Part shown: one piece after another, positions 39,998-40,426 of the stretch
How positions within the stretch are numbered: the first letter of the stretch is position 1
How the letters are laid out: the number at the start of each line of letters is the position of its first letter
From: Verrucomicrobiota bacterium
GTDB taxonomy: Bacteria > Verrucomicrobiota > Verrucomicrobiia > Chthoniobacterales > SZAS-18
Assembly (NCBI GenBank): GCA_018240025.1
Contig: JAFEGM010000116.1
Coordinates: 1-40,426, forward strand
Reading direction: 5' to 3'
Length of the DNA: 40,426 nt
Notes under the pieces: generated by a model
Database searches by the model: none
Told to the model about the DNA's origin: nothing
Seen by the model: the letters and a program-made list of their open reading frames with translations, nothing else
Translations under genes and position numbers: made by a program

Positions 39998-40426
39998 TCA
40001 GTCGTTGGAGTCGGTCGGCGGGGTCTGCGCCTGTCGCCGGCGCTCCCACTCGCCTCGCAGCCATTCGCCCTGTCGTTGTGCTGCAGCGCGGCTGATCCCT
40101 CGCGCCTTGGCCGGCGCCGGCGGGAACGGGGCACCCTCGTTGTAGAGCTGCTCGAGGCGGTCGGCTTCCCGCATGAAGGCGACCTCGACGAGACCGGCCA
40201 GCGCGGGCGCACCCTCCGGCTCATCCCTCGTCGACCACCACGCAGCCTTGAGGCGCGCGTGCAGCGCGACCGGCAGGTAGTAGGTCTGATGGCGGTATCC
40301 CGCGGCTCCTCTTGGGTTCACACCCTGGGCACGGTCGGGGGCAGGAGGGAAAGGGGAGCCGGCGTTGTAGAGCTGCTCGAGGCGGTTGGTCTCGCGGCCG
40401 ATGGCGACCTCGACGAGACCGGCCAG
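39998..40426 (-). CDS. ParB-like plasmid partition protein with duplicated domain (partial)
   Basis: The frame is open to the right edge, so the N-terminus is missing. The visible 142 residues hold two copies of one block: LAGLVEVA, RLEQLYN and PFPPAP occur near the edge and again about 70 residues later. Between them is YRHQTYYLPVALHARLKAAW, a ribbon-helix-helix-like strand and helix. This block resembles the DNA-binding C-terminal part of small ParB-type proteins of actinobacterial plasmids (strand, helices, then a PFPP segment). A centromere-binding role is inferred. An internal start at 40321 would give a 107-residue single-domain form. Confidence 0.65.
   Translation of the reverse strand: MAGLVEVAIGRETNRLEQLYNAGSPFPPAPDRAQGVNPRGAAGYRHQTYYLPVALHARLKAAWWSTRDEPEGAPALAGLVEVAFMREADRLEQLYNEGAPFPPAPAKARGISRAAAQRQGEWLRGEWERRRQAQTPPTDSND

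Noticed and set aside
1..40426. CRISPR array, rRNA or tRNA genes
   Set aside because: No regularly spaced identical repeats and no tRNA- or rRNA-like segments were seen by eye.

Overview
The window is high-GC DNA of an actinobacterium, most likely a Microbacterium-like member of the Microbacteriaceae. The evidence is strong GC bias at third codon positions, many ATGA start/stop overlaps, TANNNT -10 boxes, a KmtR-type metal sensor and a NrdH redoxin. It looks like part of a plasmid or integrative element. An FtsK/TraB-type DNA translocase and a partition-type protein lie at the right end. An accessory block of small element genes fills 8-24 kb, and catabolic cargo lies on both sides of it.

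Layout. 1-1.6 kb: the end of dhaK, a glycerol facilitator and a GlcG/HbpS-like protein. 1.64-3.31 kb: a complete IS1380-family element. 3.5-7.8 kb: a metal-efflux operon on the minus strand (KmtR-like sensor, P1B-4 ATPase, small protein, MFS transporter), with a divergent thioredoxin-like ferredoxin. 8-24 kb: element core genes, including an OB-fold-like protein, DUF3846, a Mom-like DNA modifier, ArdC antirestriction, a secreted HNH nuclease, DUF3560 and many small unknowns. The same block holds an AraC/SRPBCC/DUF1801/VOC operon, an MmeI-type restriction-modification enzyme with a zinc-ribbon partner, and nrdH. 24.3-29.5 kb: a three-gene recombinase module damaged by a frameshift and by an IS1182-family insertion. 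29.5-36.8 kb: an alcohol and polyol oxidation cluster (ArsR, YbhB-like, GMC dehydrogenase with subunit 3, zinc alcohol dehydrogenase) facing glpF2, gldA and iclR. 37.1-40.4 kb: a membrane protein, ftsK/traB and a partition-type gene.

How the genes work together. GlpF brings in glycerol, GldA oxidises it to dihydroxyacetone and DhaK would phosphorylate that product; IclR probably controls the right-hand set through a TTCTC-N7-GAGAA operator seen in several copies. In the accessory block, modification (Mom), antirestriction (ArdC) and restriction-modification (MmeI-type) genes sit together, as expected of DNA that moves between hosts.

The most interesting signal is regulatory. Four operons begin with the same promoter-operator cassette: a -35/-10 pair with 17-bp spacing, then the palindrome GTGAATGTCACATTCAC over the start site. 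A structured candidate RNA at 18036-18150 carries a 12-nt antisense match to that leader. A second promoter class, TGTCCGCGAA-N17-TATACC, drives two accessory operons and the ftsK operon. Together these suggest element-wide control of dispersed operons, perhaps with an RNA component.
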